Source of the DNA: Macrocybe gigantea
Taxonomy: Eukaryota; Basidiomycota; Agaricomycetes; Agaricales; Callistosporiaceae
DNA: 64,000 nucleotides
Reading direction: 5' to 3'
NCBI GenBank assembly: GCA_011319805.1
Contig: SJRY01000329.1
Location: 62,001-126,000 of the forward strand
Shown here piece after piece: positions 46,810 through 59,989 of this stretch; position 1 is the first letter of the stretch, and the number at the start of each line of letters is the position of its first letter. Both the position numbers and the translations under genes were made by a program. A model generated the notes under the pieces. It had not been told where the DNA came from. It was given only the letters and a program-made list of their open reading frames with translations, and ran no database searches.

Positions 46810-49800
46810 ATGGCTTCGAAAAAAACCCATCAAAGCAGGGGATCGTCCGCTAAACGAATAAAACTCGCCCTCGCGACTCCAAAATCAAAATTTCAGAACG
46901 CAAACGATGTCCTAGCAGCATTGGAGGCTCAGAATCAAGACATATTGGTGCAAGGTATAGGCGTTCATTGTGTTAACACATTGTATTTATACTCATACGG
47001 GCCCGCTCCTCCAGCATTCACGACTCTGAGAAATCAACTGACCGTGAAGCCGAGCGAAGGCCTGTTGTCTCCCCAAGATGAACGTTTGCTGTTGGTTCAG
47101 AGCTGGTTACAGAGCTCTCCTGGCGCACCTGAGCTCTTCAGCCATTGGGATGGACCGAGCCAGGTACCGCTTCACAATCCATGCTGCGCGTACGGGAAAC
47201 TGATCTCGGAACAGCGAACACAGTCGTTAATGGCTCTCGTCGTTTCTGTCTTCGCTTCCATCCTGACACTTTTATCGTCGCATTATACCTTTCATGCCCT
47301 TGGGCACCCGATCATGAAAACCATACTCACGGCACCGTATATGCGCCGAATCAATTCCTACATCGGCGGCACTCACACCGAACTCATACTCATGACGTTG
47401 AAATTGCTGAACGCTATGTCCGATTTTGCTGGGGGACATGAGAAGAAGGCTCTCTTGGATAGTTTTGGTTGGGAAATAAAAGTGAGCGAACCTCATCGAT
47501 GTGAGCTGACCTCCCATGCCAATAAATTTAGTCTCTTCCAAAACTTTGTAACATGCGACGCAAATCCAAAGGTCAGGGAATCACAGACCCTTTTTTCAAA
47601 CCTGGTGAGTGGTTCTTGGCAACTATGTCTTGACAGCTCTTACTAACTACGTTAGACATAAGGACGCTATACATCCTCTTCCTCCTTTCTTTCATTGACC
47701 AAGGGGCCGCTGCCTCAGTAAAATCAGCCTTCCTTGAACAACATCGCGACCAATTTTTATCCATCTTCAAGGGTTTATCAGAGGATCCCTATCCGGTCAT
47801 GAAGAAAGTTCTGGAATCGTGTTGGTCGGGAATATGGAGTGACCCCAAGTTGAAACGCACGACCAAAGTGGGCCTTTTCAGCGAGGCAACGTTATCTCAA
47901 GTAGGTTCGCTTCCATCGATATAATCTTTTCGTCACGCGTGTTTCTCAGCCGTCTTAGATCACCAAGATATACCAACGCACGAGTTCCGACGATGATGAC
48001 CCAGACAACATTCCAGCTAACGTTGCTCATCACTTCTTGCTCGCTATCTGCACGCGACCAGGTGTCGGCATCTGTTTCAAGGACAGGGGCTGGTATCCTC
48101 GTACGGCGGAAGGCGAAGAAGCAGCGGAGCAGGAAGAGGAAGACGCGGATACCTTCACTAGGAAGGGTGGAAGAATATACAATAAAATCTTGGCCAACTT
48201 CATCAAGACCCTCAAGGTCAACGAAGATCTACGGCAACAGGAGCTGGCTTTAAAGATATTGGGTGCTTCCCCAGAACTCGTTGCGGGGTTAGTGGTTTCT
48301 AATTGTTTCCCGTTTGCATTAACATAGCTGCGGCCTCTGATTTAGTTACTGGTCGGGCGGCACATTGACATTGGAGCCACGCCTCTCATCTAAGTGGATT
48401 GCAAACATCGCTATCTTTGGATCCATCATCTCGCTCCCAATACCATCATCTACCTTCCTCTTGCCCGACAGCACCTTATATCAGCCGTCCCCGCCACCAT
48501 TATCTCACATTATCGAAAATATCTTCCCCTCTGTCAACACTAAGGCCCACTTCTCCAAAGGCTTGCAGTCGTCGTCCGGCCTGGTTCAGCACTGCACAGC
48601 TATTGCTCTCGCTAAGTGCCTGTCCAAGTACGAAAAGGTCGTCTCGTTGTTCCGCCAGATAGCCTCAACACTGGAGGAGAACGACGAAGAGGGACAGTGG
48701 ACGAAGCGGATTCGTGATATCGAAAGGGAGGCCAGGCGACGCACACCCGATTTCCAAGTTGTTGTCGCATTCTCGCAGCAGAAATTTGGCGGCGAGCTTC
48801 ATGTGGGAGTAGCTCCCTCCAACGGGCAAGTGTCAGCTGCTCCGAACCCTACCAAAGTGGCATTGCTCTCAGAGGCCGCGCAGAGGTTGCTATGGTTGTA
48901 CCGCCGTTGTCTGCCCGCCGTGGTGGCAGAAGCCAGATTTGATGTCGGGAAGGTGTTGCAAACGTTCTCTCTGGAAGCCGAGGCTGAGAAAGAGGGTGGA
49001 GGCGGAGATGCGGACGATGCGACCTCAGGACCTGCCACGAAGCTTCGTCACGTTCGACAGCTCCATGTCCTCCGCTTACTCAAGGACAGTGACCAATTCT
49101 TGTGGTCTGCGAAAATGGGTGAGTTCTCTTGTCTTTCAGGGCGATCAAGATTTCGCTGACCATTCCTGTACAGGTTCATCGTCGCAAAGCTATCTCGCTG
49201 TGCTACTGAAGGCGTACAGTTCGTCGCAGATAAGTGCTATCAAGACTGTATTGGTTAGTCTGTTGCAACAACTTCTGTCCGAGAGCATACTGTTCCAGGA
49301 GGACCGGGAAGAACCTTATCTTTGGTTGCTTTCTCTCCCAAGTATAAAGCGTGCTCATGGAAACGAATCACCGGATGGCGCACTGTTGACCGACGAGACC
49401 GAAGCCGTTATTTCCTTCCTGGACGATTGTATCCAACGTTGCCTCAAAACGCCACACCGCTACATCGAAGAGCTCTTTTCCACTTTTGTGCGACACGATT
49501 CTCCCTCCTCGCGGCCTAGACCGATTCACGCGGCGATCTTGAAGCTTATCCGAGCCCGTTGCTCATCACTGTTTTGGAGCAGCTTGATGCGAAAATCGGG
49601 AAGCAACTGCTAGAGCCCTCAGATGTTTTGGCACTGGCCTCATTTCTTCGCAAACTCGTTGTTCGCCTCTCCGCAAAGCAGCAAAATCCCAAAATGTATG
49701 CCACGGTTTTGACGAGAATCGATCATATTTTGCGACAAGACCGTCTGTTCTCTGAGCATCCCATTATCAGCAAAGCCGTTCGCAAGGAGGTGTCACTATT

Positions 49801-52800
49801 GAAGGCATATGTCGGACCTCTGCAGAGCGAAAATGTGCCAGAGACGATAGTGTCGGACGAAGTCGAAGAGTTCATAAGTGCGGTGGAAACGATGTCTATG
49901 CGTAAGTCATTGGTTTTCCGATTCTTGGAAAGCAGCTGAGGTGGCTGGTTTTCTTCGGTCCCTTTAGCTTCTTCGACGAGGTTACGTGTTATATCCGCTT
50001 ATGAGCTCATCGATTGGATACGGCTTCTGGATGAGCCGCTCGGTTCTGAAAATTTAATGCGCGTCGTCTCCATCATCACCTCCCAGTATCCTGCAGCCAT
50101 CAAAGAGCTCATGGAATATGTGAACCGGGACGAGGTTTCGTTATTGGATGTCTTGAGTGTGTCTAGTTTCGCAGAAGTGGGCCCTTAGTATGTTCGATTC
50201 AGTTCATCGTTTAAGGCCGTCCATTTACAATTCGTAGTCTCTCATTTGACACGCTATTTCTTCATACGTCAAGAGAAGAACTTGCCCTTCCATCGTGCCC
50301 CGATATTCTTGTAGACCTTGCCTTCAGCCCCGGCTTTACGGTCTCCGATTTGAAGCGTGCGCTACGCCTCGTAATTTATCATATATCGGCTTCGCAGGAG
50401 GATCCAGAATTGACGAGGGACTTACTTTTCTTGTCGGCATCGATCCTTCGGCGTGCAATTGCCATACTGAGCTCAACGACTGTGACCCACTCTCTGAAAG
50501 AGCTTGTCTTCGTTCAATCCGATCTCATCAGCTCGTACCTCGTCTCCAGTCATCTTCCCAATGCCATTCGTGAAGGTGGGTTCGATGTCTATCCCCCACT
50601 TGTGAATGACTCACCTGCCTCAGGCCTCCGCAGACTGGTCCGCGACGTTCTTGATCCTAACAGCGCCGCTGACCGGGCACTGGCAGCCAATATAACTGGA
50701 CATTGGCTTCAAGAACTTGTCTCGTCATTGCGCTCGGATGTGGTGGCTGAGGTCAGTAGTTCAACGCCATCCTCTGTATCTCTGTTGCTGAAACTGGCAA
50801 TATTAGCCCACATATGTGACTATATGGGTGCCTTACTTTTCGCCTGCCGATGTGTTCAACGTCTTGGATGTGATCGCAAGTCTGACACCAAACTCTGCTT
50901 CCCACCATCCGGCTGTATTAACGGCCATTTTCGACACGCTCCTGTCCTTGACGAAGACGAACATAGACCTCGAACAAGAGCTTTATAAAAGACTTTCGTC
51001 GCTCTTGACCCTCTGGATCACGTTTCCTCAAGATAAGCGCCTTGAAAACCTGATAGCCATCGCGATCGACAGCTCGTTACCCGTTGGCTGTGATGGGATG
51101 CGTCTAGTGTCCTCTGCCTTTGAAGAGATGAAGGTCATCGACGTGATTCAGTGTTCGACAGCACGTTGGAGCCGTCGACATCTTTGCCTACCCACCCAGC
51201 TGTCTCTGGAAGTTCTGTTGAGTCAGAAGGAATGGTCCGCTTCAACTGTGACGATCGTGTGCGACCTATTCTACCGGAAGCTCATGGATCGTCGAGTCTT
51301 CACCATGTGGCTAAGCAGCGAACACTGCGCTCGCCTCCAACCTTCGTACATCATCCCTGTCTTGCACGCCTACCTCGACACCCGCCAATTAGATATCTCA
51401 GCTGAAGACTCTCTGGCGAACGAAGTTTGGATTGACTTCATTCGGAGAATATTCGCAATCGTCTCGGTTGAGGCTTGTTCACCAGATTTGCGTTTGATTG
51501 GGGAGAGCTGCCTCCGCCTCATGCTATCTGCCAACATTTCATTGTTTACGATCATAGCAGCAGAAGTTGAGAAACTACCTACTGCCAATCTCACACTTGA
51601 GGTCGTCAGGGTTGGGGCTAGATTGCCGGATGACAGTGCCGGTGCCCAAACTCTGAAAGCAGCGCTTGTTGAACATGGTATCCAATGGGTTATCAGGCAA
51701 CTTGCGGATGGGCGATCCACTCTCGATACAGCTATACTAGACGAATTGAGTAAGCTTTCCGGCCAGATTGCGGTATTCTTGATCTCACCTGTGGTGTCGT
51801 AGGGGCGATGTTGATCCGAAAACCTACAATCAAGCCTCACCTTGTTGAAACAATATTGAGCGCCGTAATTCAGAACCGAATTTCCAGCGTCTCCTTGCTT
51901 CGCTTTCTCGAGGCTTGTCTATCTACGGTTTCATTGAAGGTAACTCATGATGCTCACCGTCTTTCAGTATGCTTATCCATTATGTAGCCGGCTGTCGTCA
52001 ACCGACACCTCCAAAGCATCATTCAGCATCCCCAATTCTTCAAGCTGTGTGCAGCCCTTGGCGAAGAGCGCGACGCGCTCATATCCCTACTTCATACGCT
52101 GTTCCATCTTCATCCTACCAACACGTGTCAGGTAACTCACGTCGAACCCCTGACCCGCGTATACCGTGGTACCCTCGCTGTCGCAGATGGAGAGCTTCTA
52201 TCCATTTTTCGACTGTTTGAAGCGGAACGCAAGACCTCGATCGCATCTTTACTTAGCCATTGGGGACCCTCATCCGACGTGCATGCTTCATCGTTCTTGG
52301 ATACGCTCCAGAGTCTAGACGCCTCGCTGGTGTTTCGCACATGCCTCGAATACCCCAGATGGCGGCGCATTGATGAGTCCTTGACTGACAAGGCTGCAGT
52401 CTATGAGCGTTCGCTCTATGACCCAGTTTTTTTAATGCTAGTGTTCGCAAATATGCTCACGCAGAGCCCTCCTTCGTCTGCCATCGAATGGGTGGGGTTT
52501 TTCCGGACGAATATTGTGAGCTTGCTCATCCGAGCGCTGTCTGCTAAGGATGGTGCGAGCAGGAGCGTGGCCTTGAGTCAAATTGCAGCGTTATGGAACT
52601 ACCTTGAAGTACGTGACACCCTCCTTGCCCTTTAAATATGACTTCATTGATTTTGCTGTTACTCCAGAATGCAGATATGCAAGAGAAGCCTCACGTCCTT
52701 CATATACTGAATCTCCTGAAAGACGTCTACCCCTCCCCATCTGACGAGTACCCCAAGAGACTTCCGTCCTACGTCACGTTGCTCCTCTCCCATGCGTTGC

Positions 52801-53865
52801 GGGCCGTCTTCTATCCATCAAACTTCATCTATCCTCTCACTTCTCGCTTCCTCCTACAACGCCCGGAATTGGATATCAACGATGTGCCCATGTTATACAG
52901 CATGCTCTACAGCAGTTCGGACGACTGGAAGAAGGAGCGCGGATGGATCCTTAGATTCCTTTCAGATGGCATGACCTCCAGCGGCGATTGGAGAGTACTC
53001 AAGCGAAGGCATACCTGGGACCTCCTGGCCACACTATTTCAGAGCTCAGAGAAGGACAAGGCCCTGAGAAACTCTATTTTTGAGGTACTGGCGAAAGAGT
53101 ATTTTGTCGGACAACCTGACGCTGATAAGAACCCAGGTCCTCGCAAACCTCACATGCAGTGCTCAGGCAGTCATGTCTCTCGTCCTGAAGTCGGGCCTCC
53201 TCACTTGGATTGAAATGCAGCTGGTGATCTCAAAGGTGTCTATCGGAGTCGAGTGGGTGAAGATTTTGGAGAATATTATGGTCCTTGCGAAAGCGGAGAG
53301 GCTGGAGGCAGTGACTGGAGGAGAATGGAGATCGGTGATCTGTCGCTGCTTAGCGATGATTTTAGAGGACCCGTTATCTGGTATGCAGATTTGGCTCTGG
53401 ATGCTTTTCTTTTTTTTTTCTTTCTCTTCGCTGAGATGGATTCACACAGCGCATATCCCTGTCGTATTCCCGTTTGCAGCATCCGCTATCTTACGCCTCT
53501 CCTCATTACCCGGACAACCCCCTCAAAAGCTGCCCAAACTGTTGAAGCGAGCAGTCGATTGTTTGGAACGTATGGAGGTCAACCTCACTATTCCTCATTC
53601 ATTCCAATTAGGTCGCAAGACACTGACACCAACACCCCTCTACGGGTCCCACCAAATTCACGAGCATTATCCGGCTATAGAGCCTCTCCAAATATGGGGC
53701 GAAGGTGTGGAAGCACTATGGCGAGTCGCGATGCGATTGGACAGGAGGTATCGGGAGTGGGATGCTCTGATCGTCCGTTTGTTGATTTGGAACATTGCAG
53801 TCGGCGCTAACGGGAGCGTTGTAGGAGAATGGGCGCGCCAAAGGGTTAAGGAGTGCATATCCTAA
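46810..53865 (+). CDS. URB1: Nucleolar pre-ribosomal protein URB1/NPA1
   Basis: Very large helical-repeat protein of the nucleolus needed for early 60S subunit assembly. The start is ATG 46810 (MASKKTHQSRGSSAKRIKLA). The N-terminal Npa1 region shows MSDFAGGHEKKALLDSFGWE, then DIRTLYILFLLSFIDQ, FKGLSEDPYPVMKKVLES and KLKRTTKVGLFSEATLSQ. The middle and C-terminal parts are alpha-helical, with RSLYDPVFLMLVFANMLTQ, ERGWILRFLSDGM and a final LQIWGEGVEALWRVAMRLDR. About a dozen introns are visible. Frame breaks that need one extra base lie near 49547-49550, 50800-50815 and 51145-51152, with two bases missing in a CT repeat near 51204-51210. Bridged length is roughly 2,200 residues, as expected. It has no partner gene next to it; RSA3, also in 60S assembly, lies 9 kb away. 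Confidence 0.9.
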
Positions 53866-53988
53866 CATTTTATTAATCGTATTTGTTACTTTCGCAGTGC
53901 CGCTGCAAGTGTGTGCCACAGATCATGACGAGACCGGAAATGATACATTTCAACAGACAATACACACAAAGAGAAAACAATAAAACTG

Positions 53989-55455
53989 CTAAAGCTTCGT
54001 CTTCCAATTTTCGCTGGTCATATTACCTTCCAGTGTGCTGTATATCACAGTCCCAAGCTTTTCAGGGGCTTCTTGTGGTATCTGCGGGTCCAGAAAAGAG
54101 ACCCATGGGTGAGCTATGGTGACAACGAATGTTATCTGGCAAAAGAAGTACCAAATGTCCGACTCCCTCAAGCTTTGTGACGGATGCATATTTTCTCCCA
54201 GAATTCGGGTCGACCAGAGCAGTATGGACACGCGCTGGTCTGCCGTATGTTGTGAAAACAAGTTGGGGGTCCGAAGGGAGGTCTGCGACTTACATGAAGT
54301 CGTGTTCGCCGCCCAGAATAAGATGGATTGGCAATACAGAGCACAGTCTATTCAGGTCCTCCATCGGTTTCGTCGCCCCATCCATATCCCGATACATGGC
54401 CTTTGAATTGATAAACTCTAGGCATCGAAACAACGAAGGCAATTAGAGCTCTCACCGCCTCTTGATCCCGGGTGCAGGACAGCGTAACACCGGGATACGG
54501 TGTCTCCGTCGCGTAGGAACCAGGATGGGGTCTGATTGCATATTTCTGGTGAAAAAGATTTCTCAACTTTACTCGTCGACGACCGTAGAAAACCCGCGAA
54601 TCGCAGCCAGGTACTGACCACATATAAATCCAGAATTTGCGGATGCCATTTCCTCGTTCTCTCGCGTCTCTTCAATGCGGCCATCGCCTGTTCTCGGTTT
54701 GGCCACACGTCGCGACGTTCGTAGGCTCCTTTGACAAGGAGCGCCCTCAATTTGTCAAGGTGTTGGCGTCCTGCTGGGCTGAGCATCGGTTCGACCACGA
54801 TGAGAGATGAGAAGGGTAACGACGGATGCATGTGCTGTATGAGAAGCCTTTTTCAATGTGTCAGGAACTTGCTTTTGAGTTGCGAAAGACGAGCAAAACG
54901 TAGAAAATCGTACCCACATAGTATTAGCGCCTAGTGAATGCCCAATCCCAACGAGATTTCTTCCTCCGAAATTGATTTGTGTGGCATTTCCGTGTCCAGC
55001 AGATAAAAACCGGTGTACAGCTTCGGCGTACTTTTCACAGGTGACTGTAATGCAATGGAGGTGACGGGTGGTTATCACAGCCGGAATAAGCGCCCGCTAG
55101 CCGAACACGGGCGAAGAACGATGAAGAATGTCATCAAACACGCACAATGATTGGCAAATTCCTTCTGCGTTAATATTTCGCCGTTCAGCTCTCCTGCCTC
55201 TCCGTGGTTTGGACAATCAAAGGCCCACGCCTCCAGAATCTTGACGCTGCTTCCAGAACGTGACGAGGCGTGCATCAAGCGCTCCAGAGTCGGCTCCCAT
55301 GTCTCTTTGTGGAAGCTTGTCGAATGCAAGACTATCAGCGTAAGTGCTCGAGGATCCGAAGCGTTGTTTTCCAGTTCTGGCAGCCAATATCGTTTGGCGC
55401 ACGTGTAGAAAGGATATCCGTCCTGCGGCGGTTGGACGAATCGTTGTACAAGCAT
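53989..55455 (-). CDS. Alpha/beta hydrolase
   Basis: Serine hydrolase of the alpha/beta fold, substrate unknown. It begins MLVQRFVQPPQDGYPFYTCA. Motifs in order: LIVLHSTSFHKETWEP (strand 3 with the oxyanion region), WAFDCPNHGEAGELNG, GIGHSLGA (nucleophile elbow, serine), FSSLIVVEPML, GGEHDF (acid), and VGHL|IPQEAPEKLG (catalytic histidine). Exons join cleanly at about 55130/55055, 54900/54840, 54610/54590, 54420/54370, 54285/54235 and 54105/54065 by eye. Related fungal proteins include the peroxisomal Lpx1-type lipases, but the C-terminus (ENWKTKL) is only a loose PTS1-like tripeptide at best. No frame break is evident. It is convergent with URB1, 120 bases apart. Confidence 0.8.
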
Positions 55456-55987
55456 GATCCCTTCTGACCTTTTGCTGCGTTCCAGTCGCTTGTCGTTGAT
55501 GTGTTTAGCGAGATAGCGAGCAGATCAAATGACGACGTTGGGAGAGCGACGAACTCGTGTTCCAACGCGACGGTGGAAGTTGCTATGCTTTATGTAGTTA
55601 TTCCGTGGCCGAAAAGGTAGCATGGAAGGGGTATAGCATTTGCGGAGGGATATCTCTCCGAAGGCCAAGCTAGTCCAAATCGGAAAATACATGAACCCAC
55701 AATAATTTGGGCAGCTCACAGACCAGCAGCGGTCTTGTACGACTTCCAACATCATCGCCACGACCGGCAACAATTCTAACGAATGTCGGTCTTGTTGATT
55801 CATGCCATAACAGAGAAATGGCTCTGCACAGGTCTCCCCCTGTGCCCCTATCTCACCAACGACTTTGAACAACTTCGATTGGGTAATTGATATTGCCTAA
55901 GGCTACGAACATGACGAAAACTCCGAGTCATCATTTCTCCATTCAGTGCGTGCCACGTTTCTTTCGTTGGCACAGCCATGCGCACGG
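55456..55987. other. Intergenic region
   Basis: About 530 bases between the hydrolase start and the stop codon of pectate lyase 1. A minus-strand frame at 55525-55872 has no motif and is cysteine/proline scattered; not counted. Confidence 0.5.
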
Positions 55988-57421
55988 TCAGAACGTCAAA
56001 GTTTGGCCGGCACCGGAAACGACAGATGATCTGACGTTAGTGGTGGCGATGAGGGTATAGGAATAGGGCGCTTTCGTAAAATCGCCGACTGGGGCGGTGT
56101 TGGTGGCGCCTCCAAAGTCGTTCCCGTTAGCAACGGCAAAGCCGCCATCGGTGGAATAGAGAGGTTTATCGGTGCCTGAAAATAAAACCGGTCAGCATCG
56201 CCACTTGGCGTTCGAAGGGTCCAGCTCACCAGTCCAGACATTGTTTTCGACAAGAAGTTGAGCACCTGTTTTCCGAGGAAAAGGTTTATTGCAAGTCTTG
56301 AGGAACGGGCATAACGACTCTGATACATTAACGATACCTACCGTCACGGGTGTTGATGCCGTCGTTGTTGTCGTCAAAGACGTTATTGAAAATGTGTCCA
56401 TGGCCAAAGCGGAAGGAAGGCGTTCGAGAGTTGAGGTTGAACCAGTAGTTGTTGGCAAAGGTCACCGTCATAGGGGTGTCTTCGGCGCCGTTGCTGTCGG
56501 AATGACCGACCAGCGAAGCTTTCCAGTGAGTGTAAATTTTGCTGTTAGTGACTGTCACTCCGGTGCAGCCATGTGTGATGTCAACGAGGCCATCGTAGCT
56601 ATATAACCGTCTTCAACGTGATTCCAAGGCTCGGATCGTAATTCTACTTACAAATCCTAGAAAAGTAGCATTTAATTGACATCCGCCTGAAAAAGCATTG
56701 GCGTTTACCTTATCATGATCCCTGTCGCTAGAAAGGTCGAGGTGATCCAGCCAGACTTGATGGGCAGATTGAACTCCAATGGCATCGCCCGCTGAAGCCA
56801 GAACTTTGGAGACCTTGACATTACGAATGATGACATTGGACTCTTCCAAGACACGAAGTCCAACACCGTTGAGCGCTGAAGACGATGGTCAGATCCTGGT
56901 AAAGCGATTTCGAGACTACATGCGATCTCTGACCTGACCCCGCTGCGCCAAGGACCGTCGTGTTTGAGCCAACCTTAACAACGGCGTCACCTGTGATGGT
57001 GCCTGGAGAGTTTTCAACAGAATTAGAACTGCAATACGAACAAGAACAAGCTGCCTAGGTCTTGCCCGAGATGATAACAATCTTCTTGGCGTTTCCAGTG
57101 ACGGCCGACGTAAGGGCATCCAAGCTGGAAACGGTCGTGGTTGGACCTCCCGAACCGCCAGTCGTGCTTTAAAGGAGATGCGTCTGCATCAGTGCTTTTC
57201 CGGTTGGCAGCAGAAAATCCTTACCCTCCGTTCAAAGTCGCATAGCCAACGGTCGCAACATCGTTCGCATTTGCGCGTTTCTGCACAACGGGGTTGCCCT
57301 GTTGTCAAATCCAAGTCAGTGACCTCATTCCCTTCATAACGTATTTTGTTCTGGAAAAAAAAAAGCGCACATAAGAGACCTGAAGAGCAGAAAAAGCGAG
57401 GATAGAAATGATCCACTTCAT
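55988..57421 (-). CDS. Secreted pectate lyase, PL1 family (copy 1), intact
   Basis: Cleaves polygalacturonate by calcium-dependent beta-elimination outside the cell. The signal peptide MKWIISILAFSALQ is followed by a short KR propeptide site (VQKRANANDV). Beta-helix motifs are GVQSAHQVWLDHLDLSSDR (vWiDH-like), YDGLVDITHGC, HWKASLVGHSDSN, and the catalytic arginine region NSRTPSFRFGHGHIFNN, then AQLLVENNVWTG and GGFAVANGNDFGGA. Eight or so introns are in phase, and the frame is clean to the stop at 55988. Residues about 330 long, normal for the family. It is a tandem copy with the gene at 58205 (same intron positions, nearly identical core). Confidence 0.92.
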
Positions 57422-57481
57422 ACTGACAGACAAGACGAGTAGAGGACGTGTTTTGAAGAGCCACCCGTCATTTGAAGTTGG

Positions 57482-57488
57482 CTTTATA
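57482..57488 (-). promoter_or_regulatory. TATA box of pectate lyase 1
   Basis: TATAAAG on the minus strand, 61 bases upstream of the ATG at 57421. Confidence 0.5.
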
Positions 57489-57575
57489 TCTTGAATATTA
57501 ACATCGTTTCGGGAGACCCTCGGAGGATATTAAAAACCACTGTATAATTAGACGAGAGGGCGGCACCAGGCTTGG

Positions 57576-57600
57576 CGGCCCGTCGGGTCCGCGCGGGCCA
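57576..57600. promoter_or_regulatory. GC-rich upstream element of pectate lyase 1
   Basis: Starts CGGCCC and ends GGTCCGCGCGGGCCA, 155 bases upstream of the ATG at 57421. It closely matches the element at 59831-59854 upstream of pectate lyase 2: CGGCCC, then GGTCCG, then CGGGCCA with the same spacing give or take one base. It is partly palindromic around GGnCCGnnCGGnCC, as expected for a Zn2Cys6-type factor site. Binding is inference. Confidence 0.5.
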
Positions 57601-58204
57601 AGAGAACGCGCACTTTGTGAATGATTGACGCTATCCAAATGTTGATGCAAGTGCAGAGCGAGCGTGAAGGAGCGCTGCATGCATCAAACATCGTCATTGC
57701 TACACGGAAGCACGTGTCACGCCGCATTTCCGGATTTCTGGAAGCCCCAACAGCGTGCCATTAGAATTAGAATTCTGGTAGCATCAGTCAGTCATTAAGG
57801 GAGAAAAAGAAGCACGGCAGAAGCACAAGGCACCATTGCCGTAAGCATCGTGGAAGCATGGCGTTGGGTGTTCATGGTGCCTACCCGTTTACATGCCACG
57901 AATTGCGGGGAAACTCTCGGCGTTGTTGCTTGGCCGTTTTCATTGGACTATTTTTATGTTTTATTCTAATCGGTGGACAACGGTCCGCCCGGAAAGCGTG
58001 CAAGTCCATCGTGAACGACCAACCATCGAGAGCCGAGGGAGATGATTGCGACCAAGTCGTGCAAACTTCCCGGAATGAGAGTATGCCTGCAAATTTCAAA
58101 AGCAGCCAGGAGGTATCCGAACAGAGACTGCATAGAACAATTCAAAATGAAAATTCTCGCAGATAATATACACAGGCATCGTAAATACCAGCCACTCCTT
58201 AGAT
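57601..58204. other. Intergenic region between the pectate lyases
   Basis: About 600 bases between the tandem lyases, holding distal upstream DNA of copy 1, including a second GC-rich element. A plus-strand frame at 57858-58166 is not supported. Confidence 0.5.
57981..57992. promoter_or_regulatory. Second, shorter GC-rich element upstream of pectate lyase 1
   Basis: CGGTCCGCCCGG is identical to the first 12 bases of the elements at 59839 and 59990, but it lacks the terminal GCC. It lies 560 bases upstream of the copy 1 ATG. Confidence 0.4.
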
Positions 58205-59640
58205 CTAGAAGCTCAAGGTCTGTCCAGCATTTGCAACGACTGAGGACCTGACGCTCGAGGTAGCAGCGAGGCTGTAAGAATAAGGAGCCTGAGTGAAGCT
58301 GCCCGTGGGGCCGTATTGGAGGCACCGCCAAAGTCGTTTCCGCGGGCAACGGCGAAGCCACCGTCAGTGGAGTAAAGAGGCTTATCAGTTCCTGCGGCAG
58401 AAATCGGTTACAACGTGTCTTGAAACCAGTGCAAAAAAACGAGACGCGTACCGGTCCAGACGTTGTTCTCGACTAAAAGTTGAGCACCTGGACACACCAT
58501 CTCATATTCAGTACGACTAGCTCAGTCACATGAAACGGCGAGCTCACCATCGCGGGTGTTGATACCGTCATTGTTGTTGTCAAAGACATTGTTGAAGATG
58601 TGCCCATGGCCAAAGCGGAAAGAAGGAGTACGCGAGTTGAGGTTGGACCAGTAGTTGTTAGCGTAAGTGACCGTTATCGGCGTGTCCTCGGCTCCGTTGC
58701 TGTCAGAATGCCCGACGAGTGACGCCTTCCAGTGAGTGTATATCTTGCTGTTGGACACAGTGACACCTGTGCAGCCGTGGGTGATGTCGATGAGGCCATC
58801 GTAGCTAATGAGGTCTGTAGTCAATACTGAGAAACACCAGATTCTTATAGAACGTACAAGTCCTGCAAACCGTTATCAGACAGGCGGCATCAATTACTTT
58901 CAGACAAAGTACATACCTTGTCATGGTCCCTGTCGCTGGACACGTCGACGTGGTCGATCCAAACCTGGTGGGCGGCCTGAACTCCAATAGCGTCGCCTAC
59001 ATCAGCGAGCACCTTGGAGATCTTGACATTACGAATAATAACGTTCGATTTCTCCAAGACGCGGAGTCCAATGCCGTTGAGAGCTGAGTGAATCCAGTGT
59101 CACCGGCCCGTTCTGGTTCCACAGCGCAGAAGACTACTCACCGGAACCCCTAGCACCAATCACGGACGTGTTGGAACCAACTTTGACGACAGCACTACCA
59201 GTGATTGTTCCTAGAATTCAACGGAAAAGGTAGATGAGCGTTTAAATCTCACACGACACCGATGCGATAATTTCACCAGAAATGATCACGACTTTCTTCG
59301 AGTCGCTCGCCACAGCCGACGTCAGAGCAGCGAGAGTCGTGACGGTGGTAGTTGGCCCTCCAGAACCTCCAGTGGTTCTACAAACGCATGAAATTTTCTC
59401 AAGCATTTACATAGCAAACATCGCAAAAAAATGCTTACCCGCCATTCAGCGTAGCATAGCCGACATTTGCCACATCATTGACAGAGGCACGCTTAGTCAA
59501 TTCACTCGGAGCAGCCTGAAAAAGTTTTGAAAAAAAAAAATAGCCAACTATTTTTAGAACAGCGATTCCTGAGGAAGCACAGAGCGTACCGAAACGATTT
59601 GCACCGCGGCAAGAGCAAGAAGAGAAGAGATCCACTTCAT
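58205..59640 (-). CDS. Secreted pectate lyase, PL1 family (copy 2)
   Basis: Tandem paralogue of copy 1 with the same exon plan. Signal peptide MKWISSLLALAAVQIVS and a KR site (LTKRASVNDVANVGY). Core motifs are AAHQVWIDHVDVSSDRDHDK, YDGLIDITHGC, HWKASLVGHSDSN, NSRTPSFRFGHGHIFNN, then AQLLVENNVWTG and GGFAVARGNDFGGA. One base is missing in the G run at 58307-58310, which shifts the last ~30 residues (APYSYSLAATSSVRSS and the GQTLSF end). With it bridged, the stop is at 58205. Between copies most change is in the N-terminal third; the catalytic core is nearly invariant. Expected to be exported and calcium-dependent. Confidence 0.9.
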
Positions 59641-59722
59641 TTTTGGGAATGTTCTTAAAATCGCTGGCAAAGGACCACAGAGAAACGAATTCTACGCTGT
59701 CAAGACCACAAATCGTGGTGGC

Positions 59723-59729
59723 TTATATA
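59723..59729 (-). promoter_or_regulatory. TATA box of pectate lyase 2
   Basis: TATATAA on the minus strand, 83 bases upstream of the ATG at 59640. Confidence 0.5.
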
Positions 59730-59830
59730 CTGCTCGAGGACGCGTACGTGTCACTAAGTCTTGGCGCTGAATTGGATGCTAAATGCGAGGCCCAAGACTT
59801 TTTTCCGGTCAGTGCTGCTTCAGTGTCGAG

Positions 59831-59854
59831 CGGCCCTGCGGTCCGCCCGGGCCA
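59831..59854. promoter_or_regulatory. GC-rich upstream element of pectate lyase 2
   Basis: CGGCCC then GGTCCGCCCGGGCCA, 191 bases upstream of the ATG at 59640. It is the counterpart of 57576-57600. The inner CGGTCCGCCCGGGCC (59839-59853) recurs exactly at 59990-60004. Confidence 0.5.
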
Positions 59855-59989
59855 GGAGGAGAGGTTGGAGGAGGACGAAGCGGCGAAGTGACATAGACGG
59901 CGTCATAATACAGTTGAAAATCTGCGGGGAAACTGACTTTCACGAAGCGGCATGTCAAGACAAGGCCATCCAAGCCGCCAGCGCAGCAA

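Noticed and set aside
55525..55872. Minus-strand 115-codon frame upstream of the hydrolase
   Set aside because: No motif and no splice link to a neighbour.
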